Shown here in pieces: positions 8,824 through 18,060 of a stretch of DNA of 64,000 nt; the stretch's first letter is position 1; each line of letters starts with the position of its first letter. The stretch spans positions 248,425 through 312,424 of the forward strand of contig JAJVIE010000001.1 in NCBI GenBank assembly GCA_022072175.1, read 5' to 3'. A model generated the notes under the pieces. The model was not told the origin of the DNA, ran no database searches, and was given only the letters and a program-made list of their open reading frames with translations. The position numbers and the translations under genes are program-made. The stretch comes from Candidatus Omnitrophota bacterium (lineage in GTDB: Bacteria; Omnitrophota; Gorgyraeia; 2-02-FULL-51-18).

Positions 8824-10101
8824 ATGCCCGATGTCGCTTTCTACAGCCTCGGTTGCAAGCTCAACCAGTACGAGGTCCAGGCGCTCCGTGAAGGCTTCCT
8901 GGGTCACGGCTACCGCGAAGTCCCCTTCGAGGGACCCGCTGACTATTATGTGGTCAACAGCTGTACGGTGACCGCCGACGCCGACCGCACGACCCTGGCC
9001 CTGGTCCGGTCCGCTCATCGTGCCAATCCAGGCGCGCAGATCGTCGTGACCGGATGCCTGGCGACGGCCGACGCCGCTCAGCTCCGCGACCTGCCCGGGG
9101 TCACGCACGTGGTGGACAACCGCCGGAAGAACAGCATCCTCTACCGGATCACCGGCCTGCCCGAGACCGCCGAGGAAGAGAGTCCGTTCTTCGAGGCGGG
9201 GATCAGTTACTTCGAGGACAAGACGCGTGCGTTCGTGAAGGTCCAGGACGGCTGTGATTACTTCTGTTCGTTCTGCAAGATCCCCTATGTACGCGGCCGG
9301 CTGGCTTCGAGGGACCCGCGTCGCATCCTCGAAGAGCTCGACCGTCTGGATGCGCACGGTTACCGGGAGATCGTGCTCAGCGGCGTCTGCCTGGGATCCT
9401 ACGGACGTGATCTCGGGGATGGCTGGTCCCTCGCCCGCCTCATCCAAGAAGCGCTCTCCAGACCCGGATCCTACCGGATCCGTCTGAGCTCCATCGACCC
9501 GCGGGACACACCTCTGGAGCTCGCGCGGATCATGGCCGAGACACCGAGGCTCTGCCCCCACCTGCACCTGTCCCTGCAGAGCGGCGATGATGACACCTTG
9601 CGCCGCATGCGTCGTGGCTACACAACGTCGGACTACGCGCGTCTGGTCGAAGGTCTGCGTCGCGGTGTTCCGGATATCGGGCTCAGCACCGACATCATCG
9701 TCGGCTTTCCCGGGGAGGACGATGAGGCCCACCGCCGCTCTGAGGCTTTTGTCGCTGGGGTCGGCTTTCACCGTGTCCATGTGTTCCCGTACAGCGAGCG
9801 CGAACGCACGGCGGCGGCCCGGATGGAAAACGCCCAGCCGGCCGAGGTGATCCAGGATCGTTTGGCGCGGATGGACCGTGCGGCGCGGGCGTCGGCGGCG
9901 GCCGCTGTCGAGACCTGGATCGGACGCACGGTGACGGTCCTCGTCGAATCGCGCTCTCTGCGGGCCGGATGCGCGGAAGGGTTCTCGGAACACTACGCGC
10001 GCTGTGTTCTTGAGAGTGCTGAAGAAGGTCTTAGAGGTAGCCTGGTGAGGATGAAGGTCGACGCCAGGGACGGCCTCCGCTTGAGAGGCCGGAGCGTCTA
10101 G
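8824..10101 (+). CDS. mtaB: tRNA t6A37 methylthiotransferase MtaB
   Basis: A 425-residue radical SAM methylthiotransferase. The N-terminal UPF0004 domain (VAFYSLGCKLNQYE, NSCTVT, TGCLA) carries three Cys for one 4Fe-4S cluster. The radical SAM domain has CxxxCxxC in VQDGCDYFCSFCKIP, and a TRAM-like C-terminus follows. The LGCKLNQ and CKIPYVRG forms match MtaB, which turns t6A37 into ms2t6A37 in tRNAs reading ANN codons. RimO and MiaB are less likely. The ATG at 8824 is preferred to an upstream start that lies inside the promoter. Confidence 0.9.
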   Translation: MPDVAFYSLGCKLNQYEVQALREGFLGHGYREVPFEGPADYYVVNSCTVTADADRTTLALVRSAHRANPGAQIVVTGCLATADAAQLRDLPGVTHVVDNRRKNSILYRITGLPETAEEESPFFEAGISYFEDKTRAFVKVQDGCDYFCSFCKIPYVRGRLASRDPRRILEELDRLDAHGYREIVLSGVCLGSYGRDLGDGWSLARLIQEALSRPGSYRIRLSSIDPRDTPLELARIMAETPRLCPHLHLSLQSGDDDTLRRMRRGYTTSDYARLVEGLRRGVPDIGLSTDIIVGFPGEDDEAHRRSEAFVAGVGFHRVHVFPYSERERTAAARMENAQPAEVIQDRLARMDRAARASAAAAVETWIGRTVTVLVESRSLRAGCAEGFSEHYARCVLESAEEGLRGSLVRMKVDARDGLRLRGRSV

Positions 10102-10475
10102 ACGTCTTTGATCTTACGGGCTTCCAGGAATCCGAAACCCAGCACGGCGACCACGATCGCCCCGACGATCTTGAGCAACATCTGGACGATGCGTTCCTGC
10201 CGCAGGGCCTTGGGGTCGGACTTGACCATACGCTGGTTGTATTTCTCGATGTAGTCCTCGCGCTCCTCCGGTGCGATGAAAAAATCCCGGACGTAGCGCT
10301 GTCCCAGCTCGTTGTACTTGCGGATGATCATATCCACCACACCGACATTGCGTACCTTCTGCTCATAGTTGGGGAGCATGAGGTCCGGGTTTTGGATGAT
10401 CCGCCCGTCGACCAGCATCATGAAGCCCACGATACTGACCACCAAGACCAAAAAGATGATCTGCATCTTGTCCAT
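10098..10475 (-). CDS. Small two-TM membrane protein
   Basis: About 125 residues: TM1 near residues 4-22 (IIFLVLVVSIVGFMMLVDG), a polar middle of about 75 residues rich in charged residues, and TM2 near the end (LKIVGAIVVAVLGFGFLEARK). No family recognised. I prefer the ATG at 10475 to the GTG at 10484 because AAGGTGA overlaps the GTG and is well spaced from the ATG. Its TAG interlocks with that of mtaB on the other strand. Upstream is an AT-rich promoter region unlike the rest of the window. Confidence 0.6.
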   Translation of the reverse strand: MDKMQIIFLVLVVSIVGFMMLVDGRIIQNPDLMLPNYEQKVRNVGVVDMIIRKYNELGQRYVRDFFIAPEEREDYIEKYNQRMVKSDPKALRQERIVQMLLKIVGAIVVAVLGFGFLEARKIKDV

Positions 10476-10521
10476 GATTTTCACCTTTTTTATTGACTAA
10501 CTATATTAACAACCCTATTTA

Positions 10522-10549
10522 AATATACATTGGATTAATCATTAATCAA
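10522..10549 (-). promoter_or_regulatory. Promoter with palindromic spacer
   Basis: On the minus strand TTGATT (10549-10544), 16-bp spacer, TATATT (10527-10522). A perfect 15-base palindrome GATTAATcATTAATC (10533-10547) covers the -35 end and the spacer, so it could be an operator. Confidence 0.5.
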
Positions 10550-10615
10550 CTTAAATAAACGTAGCTCTACCGAGCTCGTCCGTACCTGAAAAGTCGACCG
10601 GGCGTTCGGGACGTC

Positions 10616-11380
10616 CTAACCGAGGCGCTTATTGATCTCGGTGACCAGTTCTGCGGGATTGCCGATCGCGACGATATGCTGGACGCTGAGGCCGAGTTTT
10701 TCGGCCAATTCGAAGACGGTCGAGTAGGAGATCTTCTCGGACCGGACGACGAAGTACAGCACCTGAGGCGCCTTTTGCCGCGGCAGCTCCTTGAGCTGAG
10801 CGATGAAGGAGCGGTCGGCCAACAATAGATCCAAGATCAAGAAGTCGCCTTCCGCGTTCCGCAGTCGGTCGAACAAGCGCTGGGAGGAACTCTCGACATG
10901 GACCTCATGGCCGGACTTGACCAGCGTGAGCACGACTTTCTCGAGGAGCTGGTCATTGTTGTCATAGATCAAGATGCGGCGGGGCGAACTGCCGCCGCTT
11001 CCAAGAGAGCGGTCGATCTTGAGGATCTTGTCGGCCATCGCGATCAGTCTCGGGAAGTCGATGGGTTTGGCGATAAAACCATCGGCCTTGAGGTCCTTGA
11101 AAAGGTCCTCGAGCTCGCCCCGGCCCGTAAGGATGATGACCGGGAACAGTTTGTGTTCCTTGTCGACGACGATGTCGTTGTAGACCTGCAGACCGCTCTT
11201 GCGCGGCATATTGAGATCAAGGATCAAGAGGTCCGGCCGCGATTGGCGAGCCAGCTCTAGACCCTCATCGCCGTCGGAGGCTGTCAGGACCCGATAACCG
11301 GCCTGCTCCATGGCGGATTTGACCAGACGTGTGATCGCCGCCTCATCATCGATGACCAGGACCATCTTGTTGTGCGCCAT
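10616..11380 (-). CDS. Tandem receiver-domain response regulator
   Basis: A 254-residue protein with two CheY-like domains and no output domain. Receiver 1 (about 5-122) is canonical: VLVIDDE, acceptor Asp in LLILDLNMPRKSG, Thr in ILTGRG and Lys in FIAKPID. Receiver 2 (about 134-254) keeps an Asp in FLILDLLLAD but has lost the acidic pair and the conserved Lys, so it is partly degenerate. GGAGG precedes the ATG. It may act as a phosphorelay or docking protein. No kinase is adjacent. Confidence 0.85.
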   Translation of the reverse strand: MAHNKMVLVIDDEAAITRLVKSAMEQAGYRVLTASDGDEGLELARQSRPDLLILDLNMPRKSGLQVYNDIVVDKEHKLFPVIILTGRGELEDLFKDLKADGFIAKPIDFPRLIAMADKILKIDRSLGSGGSSPRRILIYDNNDQLLEKVVLTLVKSGHEVHVESSSQRLFDRLRNAEGDFLILDLLLADRSFIAQLKELPRQKAPQVLYFVVRSEKISYSTVFELAEKLGLSVQHIVAIGNPAELVTEINKRLG

Positions 11381-11556
11381 GGGACCTCCTGTCCTCCAAG
11401 ATACTACTCAACGCCCTCCCTGTCACCCCTCACGGGTCCCGTCGCGGAACGGTCTCAAACGTGCGCGGGAGGTCATCCATTCAGCGCGGATCTTGGGGGA
11501 GCCGAAGAAGTCGGACTCGGCCTCCGGGAGACCGCGTCCGGTCAAACGGCCTTCTT
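11381..11556. other. Intergenic stretch, no gene recognised
   Basis: 176 bases between the beta-lactamase gene and the tandem receiver gene. Short open frames occur on both strands, but none has a ribosome site or recognisable product. Confidence 0.5.
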
Positions 11557-12351
11557 CTAAAGCAACCCCCGCGCCTTAAAAGTCTCTTCCACGATTTCTC
11601 GGGCAACTCTTCCTGAAGGGTTCTCTCCCCCGGTAATATCGCAAGCAAAGACGTAGGTCTTCCCGCCACTCTCAAGAAAACCAACGAACCATCCCAAAGA
11701 CCATTCACCTTCCGCATCCGCCCCGGAGCCGGTCTTGCCATAGAGAACCCCTCTATCTGTCTTGACGACCCGCATGATGTCCCGCAGGACAGAAATATTC
11801 TTCTCAGAAAAAGGCAGCCTTCCGTCCAAAAGTTTGTTCAATAGCGCGACTTGTTCATCCGCGCTGATCAGGATCGGCTTGGTGTTCGCGCTGGGAAGCC
11901 AAAAGGTGTCGATGCCCGCGGAAATATCCTCGGATCCATAACCGATCTTTTCGATGTACTCCTTCATTCGTCCCGCGCCAATTTGGCGAGCCAAACCTTG
12001 AAAAGCCGGGACAGCTGAAACACCGAACGCTTCGCGCAAGGTCAGATCTTTGTTCCACGCCTCTATGTCACGATGGACACCCTCCCACTGATACCAGGGG
12101 TCGTCCGGCGCCTTCAGCAGACCGAGCTCAAGCCCGATCAGGGTATTGTATATTTTAAATGTCGAGCACGGCGTCACACGTCGAGCGCAAAGTTCGGGAT
12201 TGATCCGGTCCGTCTTTTCCGTAGATCGATCATGGACGACCAAAGCTGTGTTATAGGCTTTATATAGCGGGCGGGACATCTCTTGTGCGCCGGAAACCGA
12301 TGGAATGAGCAGCAGAAGGATCCAAAATGTCGTTTGGGCAGGAAGTCTCAT
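11557..12351 (-). CDS. Class D (OXA-type) beta-lactamase
   Basis: A 264-residue periplasmic serine hydrolase with a signal peptide (about 1-22, ending SGAQ). The nucleophile motif STFK lies in TPCSTFKIYNTLIGLELG, where the Lys would be carbamylated. Further motifs are SAV in FGVSAVPAFQG, YGS where most OXA enzymes have YGN, the FWL segment, KTGSG near residue 205 and WSLGWFVGFLE. It hydrolyses penicillins and oxacillin-like drugs by family knowledge; the true spectrum is unknown. Lines I counted are about 50-57% GC against 68% in the nearby SDR gene, with AAA, ATA and TTT codons rare in its neighbours, suggesting transfer. A GAGG site precedes the ATG. Confidence 0.93.
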   Translation of the reverse strand: MRLPAQTTFWILLLLIPSVSGAQEMSRPLYKAYNTALVVHDRSTEKTDRINPELCARRVTPCSTFKIYNTLIGLELGLLKAPDDPWYQWEGVHRDIEAWNKDLTLREAFGVSAVPAFQGLARQIGAGRMKEYIEKIGYGSEDISAGIDTFWLPSANTKPILISADEQVALLNKLLDGRLPFSEKNISVLRDIMRVVKTDRGVLYGKTGSGADAEGEWSLGWFVGFLESGGKTYVFACDITGGENPSGRVAREIVEETFKARGLL

Positions 12352-12467
12352 GCTTGTGCCTCTAAATGGGTCGGAACATCGGGTTCGCCTGGGGGTCGTT
12401 GAGCATAAAACAGCGTAGAGCCGGCGATCCGGCGCCCGGCGCCCACTTCGGATCCCGGATACGGCAA

Positions 12468-12495
12468 GAAGCCCCCGCCATACGGCGGGGGCTTC
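12468..12495 (-). terminator. Terminator-like hairpin after tRNA-Ser(GCU)
   Basis: A perfect 12-bp stem GAAGCCCCCGCC / GGCGGGGGCTTC with a 4-base loop lies 6 bases beyond the tRNA 3' end, towards the beta-lactamase gene. The tail is only a short T-rich run, so termination may be partial. Confidence 0.6.
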
Positions 12496-12501
12496 GAACT
12501 T

Positions 12502-12590
12502 CGGAGAGTCAGGGATTCGAACCCTGGATCCAGTTTTACCCGGATAACCACTTAGCAGGCGGTTGCAATCGGCCTCTCTGCCAACTCTCC
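12502..12590 (-). tRNA. tRNA-Ser, anticodon GCU
   Basis: An 89-nt class II tRNA with acceptor GGAGAGT/ACTCTCC, a long variable arm, T loop GGTTCGAATCC and anticodon loop CTGCTAA with GCT at the wobble set, reading AGC/AGU. The terminal CCA is not encoded: AAG follows the discriminator G. Confidence 0.96.
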
Positions 12591-12604
12591 ATGCGTCTTT
12601 CCGG

Positions 12605-13408
12605 TCAGGCCGGTTTTTTGATCTTCTCCTGCAGATAACGTACGGCTCGCGTCGCCCATCGCCGCGGCGCCAGACGGGACGACAGGACCATCAAGCGGTT
12701 GGTCCATCCCGTGATCACGACGCGCCGGCCGCTCATGAGCCCGTCGTAGGCGATCCGCGCGACATCCGCGGCCGTCATGATGAACGGTCCCGAGAACAGC
12801 CTCGACCCGCCCATGTTCGCAGCGGCGTGGAACCCCGTCATCGTGGGGCCCGGACAGACCACCGTAACGGTCACGCCGCTACCGCTCAACTCCTCCGCGA
12901 TGGCTTCGGAGAACGAAAGCACGTACGCTTTGGAAGCGTAGTACGTCGCCATGTACGGTCCAGGCATATACGCGGCGGTCGAAGCGACGTTCATGACGCG
13001 CCCCGATTTGCGCACTATCATATCTTTAAGGAACAGTTTGGTCAAAGCCGTCAGGGACTCGATATTGAGCCGCAGGAGCGCGAGGTCCTTGTTCAGGTCC
13101 GACTCCCCGAACCGGCCGTAATTGCCGACGCCGGCGTTGTTGACGAGGTACTCGATCTCTATCCCTTGGGCGCGGACCGCTTCGTACAGCCGCGGCGCGG
13201 CACTGTCGGCGGAAAGATCGGCGGAGAGGACCCGTACCGGCACACCGTGACCCTGCCGGAGACGGGCCGCGTCCGCTTCGAGCTTGTCCGCCCTCCGGGC
13301 GACCAGCACCAGGCCGTTCCCCGCGGCGGCGAACTTTTCGGCTAGTTCCAGCCCGATCCCGCCCGAAGCGCCCGTGATGAGCGCCCATTTGACCGCTGGA
13401 GCGTTCAT
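12605..13408 (-). CDS. Short-chain dehydrogenase/reductase
   Basis: A 267-residue classical SDR. The cofactor motif TGASGGIG (about 13-20) is followed by an Arg-rich turn LVARRADKL, which favours NADP(H). NNAGVG and the catalytic YYASK (Ser in NVASTAAY) are present, as is the PGPTMTGF loop. The C-terminus is basic (YLQEKIKKPA). It resembles the DltE/YqjQ-type SDRs, whose substrates are poorly known. It lies between two tRNA-Ser genes and is probably read with them from the serS side. Confidence 0.88.
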   Translation of the reverse strand: MNAPAVKWALITGASGGIGLELAEKFAAAGNGLVLVARRADKLEADAARLRQGHGVPVRVLSADLSADSAAPRLYEAVRAQGIEIEYLVNNAGVGNYGRFGESDLNKDLALLRLNIESLTALTKLFLKDMIVRKSGRVMNVASTAAYMPGPYMATYYASKAYVLSFSEAIAEELSGSGVTVTVVCPGPTMTGFHAAANMGGSRLFSGPFIMTAADVARIAYDGLMSGRRVVITGWTNRLMVLSSRLAPRRWATRAVRYLQEKIKKPA

Positions 13409-13438
13409 GCGAGCGTGATCCTTACGCTACATGTGATC

Positions 13439-13526
13439 TGGCGGAGGAGGTAGGATTCGAACCCACGGTACCTTGCGGTACAACGGTTTTCAAGACCGTC
13501 GCAATAGACCACTCTGCCACTCCTCC
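13439..13526 (-). tRNA. tRNA-Ser, anticodon UGA
   Basis: An 88-nt class II tRNA with acceptor GGAGGAG/CTCCTCC, variable arm TACCGCAAGGTA, T loop GGTTCGAATCC and anticodon loop CTTGAAA with TGA at the wobble set, reading UCA. The CCA end is encoded. It starts 33 bases after the serS stop on the same strand. Confidence 0.97.
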
Positions 13527-13559
13527 TGGGTCCGGACCCGGAGCGGATCCGGCGGGTGT

Positions 13560-14837
13560 TCAAGCCGTTGCCTTGAGAACGGACAGGCCGCCCATGTAGG
13601 GGCGCAACCCCTCGGGGATGCGGACCGATCCGTCAGGGTCCTGATAATTCTCGAGGAGGGCGATCACGACGCGAGGCAGAGCCACACCGGAGCCGTTGAG
13701 CGTGTGGACGTACTCGGACTTGCCGGAATCCCGGCGGAAGCGGATGTTGGCCCTGCGCGCCTGGAAATCCTCGAAGTTGCTGACCGATGACACCTCCAGC
13801 CAGCGGCCCAGGCCCGCGGCCCAGACCTCGATGTCATAGCACTTGGCCGCGGAGAACCCCATGTCCCCGCTGCATAGCCGCAGCACGCGGTACGGCAGAC
13901 CCAGACCCTGCAGCACGGCCTCGGCGTCCTTGAGCAAGGACTCGTGTTCGGCGTAGGAGTCCTCGGGCCGCGTGAACTTGACCAGCTCCACCTTGTCGAA
14001 CTGATGCACTCGAGTGAGGCCTTTGGTGTCCTTGCCGTAGGCGCCCGCCTCGCGGCGGAAGCACGGCGTGTACGCGGTGTACTTGAGAGGCAGCTGGGTC
14101 TCGGAGAGCGTCTCGTCGCGATGGATGTTGGTGACGGGCACTTCGGCGGTCGGGATCAGGAAATAATCGTCGTCCTTGAGACGGTACATGTCCTCCTCGA
14201 ACTTGGGCACTTGACCCGTGCCGGTCATCGAAGCGCGGTTGACCAGGTACGGCGGCCAATACTCGCGATAGCCGTGGCGAGAGGTGTGGAGGTCGAGCAT
14301 GTAGTTGATGAGCGCCCGCTGGAGACGGGCCCCGGCTCCCGCGAACAGCGAGAACGCGCTGCCGGTGAGCTTGGCGCCGCGAGCCATATCGAGGATGCCG
14401 TGGAGAGCCCCGATCTCCTGATGATCGCGCGCCTTGAAAGCGTGCTTCACCGGCTCGCCCCACTTGGAGACCTCGACGTTGCCGGAAGCGTCGGTGCCTT
14501 CCTGGACGGACACGTGAGGCACGTTGGGCATCACCAGGAGCTGGTCCCTGAAGGACTGGGCGATCTCGGCCTCGCGGCCCTCGAGCGCGCCGATCCGCGA
14601 GGAGATCTCCTTCATCTCGGCGATGGCCGCGGCGGCGTCCTGCTTGGACTTCTTGAGCGCGGCGACCTCGTCGTTCTTCTTGTTGCGGAGAGCCCTCAGG
14701 GCGTCGAGGTCGGTCTGGAGTTTGCGCCGCTCGGCGTCCAGTCCCAGGAACGCGTCAAAATCGAACTTCGGAGCGCGCGTACGCAGCGCCTGTCTGACCC
14801 TGTCCTGATTGTCGCGGATGAAGGAGATGTCGAGCAT
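13560..14837 (-). CDS. serS: Seryl-tRNA synthetase
   Basis: A 425-residue class II synthetase that charges tRNA-Ser with serine. The N-terminal coiled-coil arm (about 30-105), which grips the long variable arm of tRNA-Ser, is followed by the catalytic core: motif 2 region FRREAGAYGKDTKGLTRVHQF, TAEVPVTN and motif 3 in LNGSGVALPR. I start at ATG 14837 (MLDISFIRDN, as in the family) rather than the TTG three codons upstream. There is no Shine-Dalgarno: only 13 bases separate the ATG from the 3' end of tRNA-Lys, so the translatable mRNA is made by tRNA processing. Confidence 0.95.
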   Translation of the reverse strand: MLDISFIRDNQDRVRQALRTRAPKFDFDAFLGLDAERRKLQTDLDALRALRNKKNDEVAALKKSKQDAAAAIAEMKEISSRIGALEGREAEIAQSFRDQLLVMPNVPHVSVQEGTDASGNVEVSKWGEPVKHAFKARDHQEIGALHGILDMARGAKLTGSAFSLFAGAGARLQRALINYMLDLHTSRHGYREYWPPYLVNRASMTGTGQVPKFEEDMYRLKDDDYFLIPTAEVPVTNIHRDETLSETQLPLKYTAYTPCFRREAGAYGKDTKGLTRVHQFDKVELVKFTRPEDSYAEHESLLKDAEAVLQGLGLPYRVLRLCSGDMGFSAAKCYDIEVWAAGLGRWLEVSSVSNFEDFQARRANIRFRRDSGKSEYVHTLNGSGVALPRVVIALLENYQDPDGSVRIPEGLRPYMGGLSVLKATA

Positions 14838-14850
14838 GGCTTTCAAGAAG

Positions 14851-14923
14851 TGAGCCGACTGGGAGTCGAACCCAGGACACCTGCCTTAAAAGGGCAGTGC
14901 TCTACCAGCTGAGCTATCGGCTC
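14851..14923 (-). tRNA. tRNA-Lys, anticodon UUU
   Basis: A 73-nt tRNA with acceptor GAGCCGA/TCGGCTC, D arm AGCTCAGCTGGTAGAGC, anticodon loop CTTTTAA (TTT) and T loop GGTTCGACTCC. CCA is not encoded. Its first base is also the last base of the frr stop codon. Confidence 0.97.
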
Positions 14924-15485
14924 TAGTTCTGCATCAAGTCCTTTTCTTTGTTCTGCTGGGTCTGATCGATGAGCTGGATGTAGCGGTCGGTGAGCTTCTG
15001 CACGCTGTCCTGACCCTTGCGGCTCTCGTCCTCGGTGATGGTCTTCTCTTTTTCGACGGCCTTGAGACGCTCGTTGGCGTCGCGGCGGATCGATCGCATG
15101 GACACGCGACCTTCCTCGGCGAGCTTGTGCACGATCTTGACCATCTCCTCGCGGCGCTCGCGCGTCAGCGGGGGGATCGACAGACGGACCAGCTTGCCGT
15201 CGACCACCGGCTGGATGCCCAGATCGGAGTCGGAGATCGCCTTCTCGATGGGCTTGATCGCCCCGGCGTCCCAGGGAGAGATGAGGATCGTACGCGGTTC
15301 GGGGATCGTGATGTTGGCCACCTGCCGCATCGGCGTGGGCGTACCGTAGTAGTCCACGCGGAGGTTCTCCACCATCCCGGTCGTCGCCCGTCCCGTACGG
15401 ACCCCGGAGAAGTGCTGCTGGACGACGTCCAGCGACTTCTTCATCTTGTCTTCGGTCTCTTTGAGGATCGTGGGTACGTTGGACA

Positions 15486-15486
<1 letters not shown>
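14923..15486 (-). CDS. frr: Ribosome recycling factor
   Basis: A 187-residue RRF of typical length that splits post-termination ribosomes together with EF-G. Domain I helices carry FSGVRTGRATTGMVENL and the C-terminal EESRKGQDSVQKLTDRYI-type helix (here DESRKGQD). Domain II is the short beta insert YYGTPTPMRQVANITIPEPRT. Its ATG overlaps the pyrH stop as TGATG. The TAG stop ends on the first base of tRNA-Lys. Confidence 0.96.
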
Positions 15487-17044
<1,558 letters not shown>

Positions 17045-17058
17045 GGTGCCTCCGGTGC

Positions 17059-17823
17059 TCACTTGGCTTCCGACACGGCAGCGGCGACCGCGGCCTTGTC
17101 CTCGCCCTTGTCGGCCTGGGCGGAGCGACGGCCGGTCTCGGCCTTGCGCTGTCCCTCGAGCAGGCTCTCGGTGACGATGTTGGTGATCAGACGGATCGAA
17201 CGGATCGCGTCGTCGTTGCCCGGGATCGGGTACTGGATCAGGTCCGGATCGGAGTCGGTGTCGACGATCGCCACCACCGGGATGCCGAGACGGTTGGCCT
17301 CGCGCACGCCGATATCCTCTTTCTTGGCGTCGATCACGAAGAGCGCTCCCGGCAGGCGGTCCATCTCGACCACGCCGGCGAGGTTCTTCTCGAGCTTATT
17401 GATCTCCTTCTCGATCTCGGCGCACTCCTTCTTGGTGAGAGCCTCGAACGTGCCGTCGGTGCGCATCGTCACCAACTGCTTGTAGCGGCGCACGCTGTTG
17501 CGCACCGTCGCGTAGTTGGTGAGCATGCCGCCCAGCCAGCGGTGATTCACGAAGTACATGCCGCAGCGCTTGGCCTCTTCCTCGATGATGGGCTGAGCCT
17601 GGGGCTTGGTGCCCACGAAGAGCACCGACTGGCCCGAAGCCGCGGTCTCACGCACGAACGCGCACGCGCGGGTGAGCAGCGTCACGGTCTTCTCGAGGTC
17701 GATGATGTAGATGCCGTTCTTCTCGCCGAAGATGTACGGCTTCATCTTGGGGTTCCACTTTTTGGTCTGGTGACCGAAATGGACGCCGGCTTCCAAAAGT
17801 TTCTGGACGAGTTCCTTGGACAA
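17059..17823 (-). CDS. rpsB: 30S ribosomal protein uS2
   Basis: A 254-residue uS2 with [17 protein letters not shown], the coiled-coil insert of the middle domain and VDTDSDP near the end. The Ala/Lys-rich tail is typical. The start codon is TTG at 17823, supported by AAGGAG eight bases upstream and by [12 protein letters not shown] aligning with the family N-terminus; a TTG would lower expression of a ribosomal gene. It has a long leader and its own promoter. Confidence 0.95.
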   Translation of the reverse strand: MSKELVQKLLEAGVHFGHQTKKWNPKMKPYIFGEKNGIYIIDLEKTVTLLTRACAFVRETAASGQSVLFVGTKPQAQPIIEEEAKRCGMYFVNHRWLGGMLTNYATVRNSVRRYKQLVTMRTDGTFEALTKKECAEIEKEINKLEKNLAGVVEMDRLPGALFVIDAKKEDIGVREANRLGIPVVAIVDTDSDPDLIQYPIPGNDDAIRSIRLITNIVTESLLEGQRKAETGRRSAQADKGEDKAAVAAAVSEAK

Positions 17824-18006
17824 GAGACTAACTCCTTATTTTTGCTCGTTTATCAGGGAACACATAAGCTCTTTGTAGGCAAAGAGTTATGCACGTTGAG
17901 CCGTTCTTCCCTGCCACCCTATTCCGCTCACGATCAGCCGGACCGTGGGGACTTGGCGGCGACTTTCATCCGGATCCCGACGAGTACTGCCGGAACCGTT
18001 CAGAAT
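17824..18006 (-). promoter_or_regulatory. Long rpsB leader, candidate autoregulatory RNA
   Basis: About 180 bases of untranslated leader run from the promoter to the rpsB TTG. It holds a perfect 7-bp hairpin CTCTTTG-CCTA-CAAAGAG (17869-17886) some 45 bases before the start. Other bacteria regulate rpsB-tsf by S2 binding to such a leader. The role here is inferred from position. Confidence 0.45.
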
Positions 18007-18012
18007 CCGTGA

Positions 18013-18042
18013 ATTATACCCAATAACCCCCTGGTAAAGCAA
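18013..18042 (-). promoter_or_regulatory. rpsB operon promoter
   Basis: On the minus strand TTGCTT (18042-18037), 18-bp spacer, perfect TATAAT (18018-18013), placed directly after the msbA stop. Confidence 0.75.
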
Positions 18043-18060
18043 GGGTTAAGGTGGGCTACC

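Noticed and set aside
8734..9993. N-terminal extension of the AsmA-like gene by 420 codons
   Set aside because: The extension is antisense to mtaB and the GTG at 8733 has a GGAGG ribosome site and starts the membrane anchor.
11381..12590. Genomic island inserted at tRNA-Ser(GCU) carrying the beta-lactamase
   Set aside because: I found no direct repeat of the tRNA 3' end on the far side of the gene and no integrase, so only the composition argument remains.
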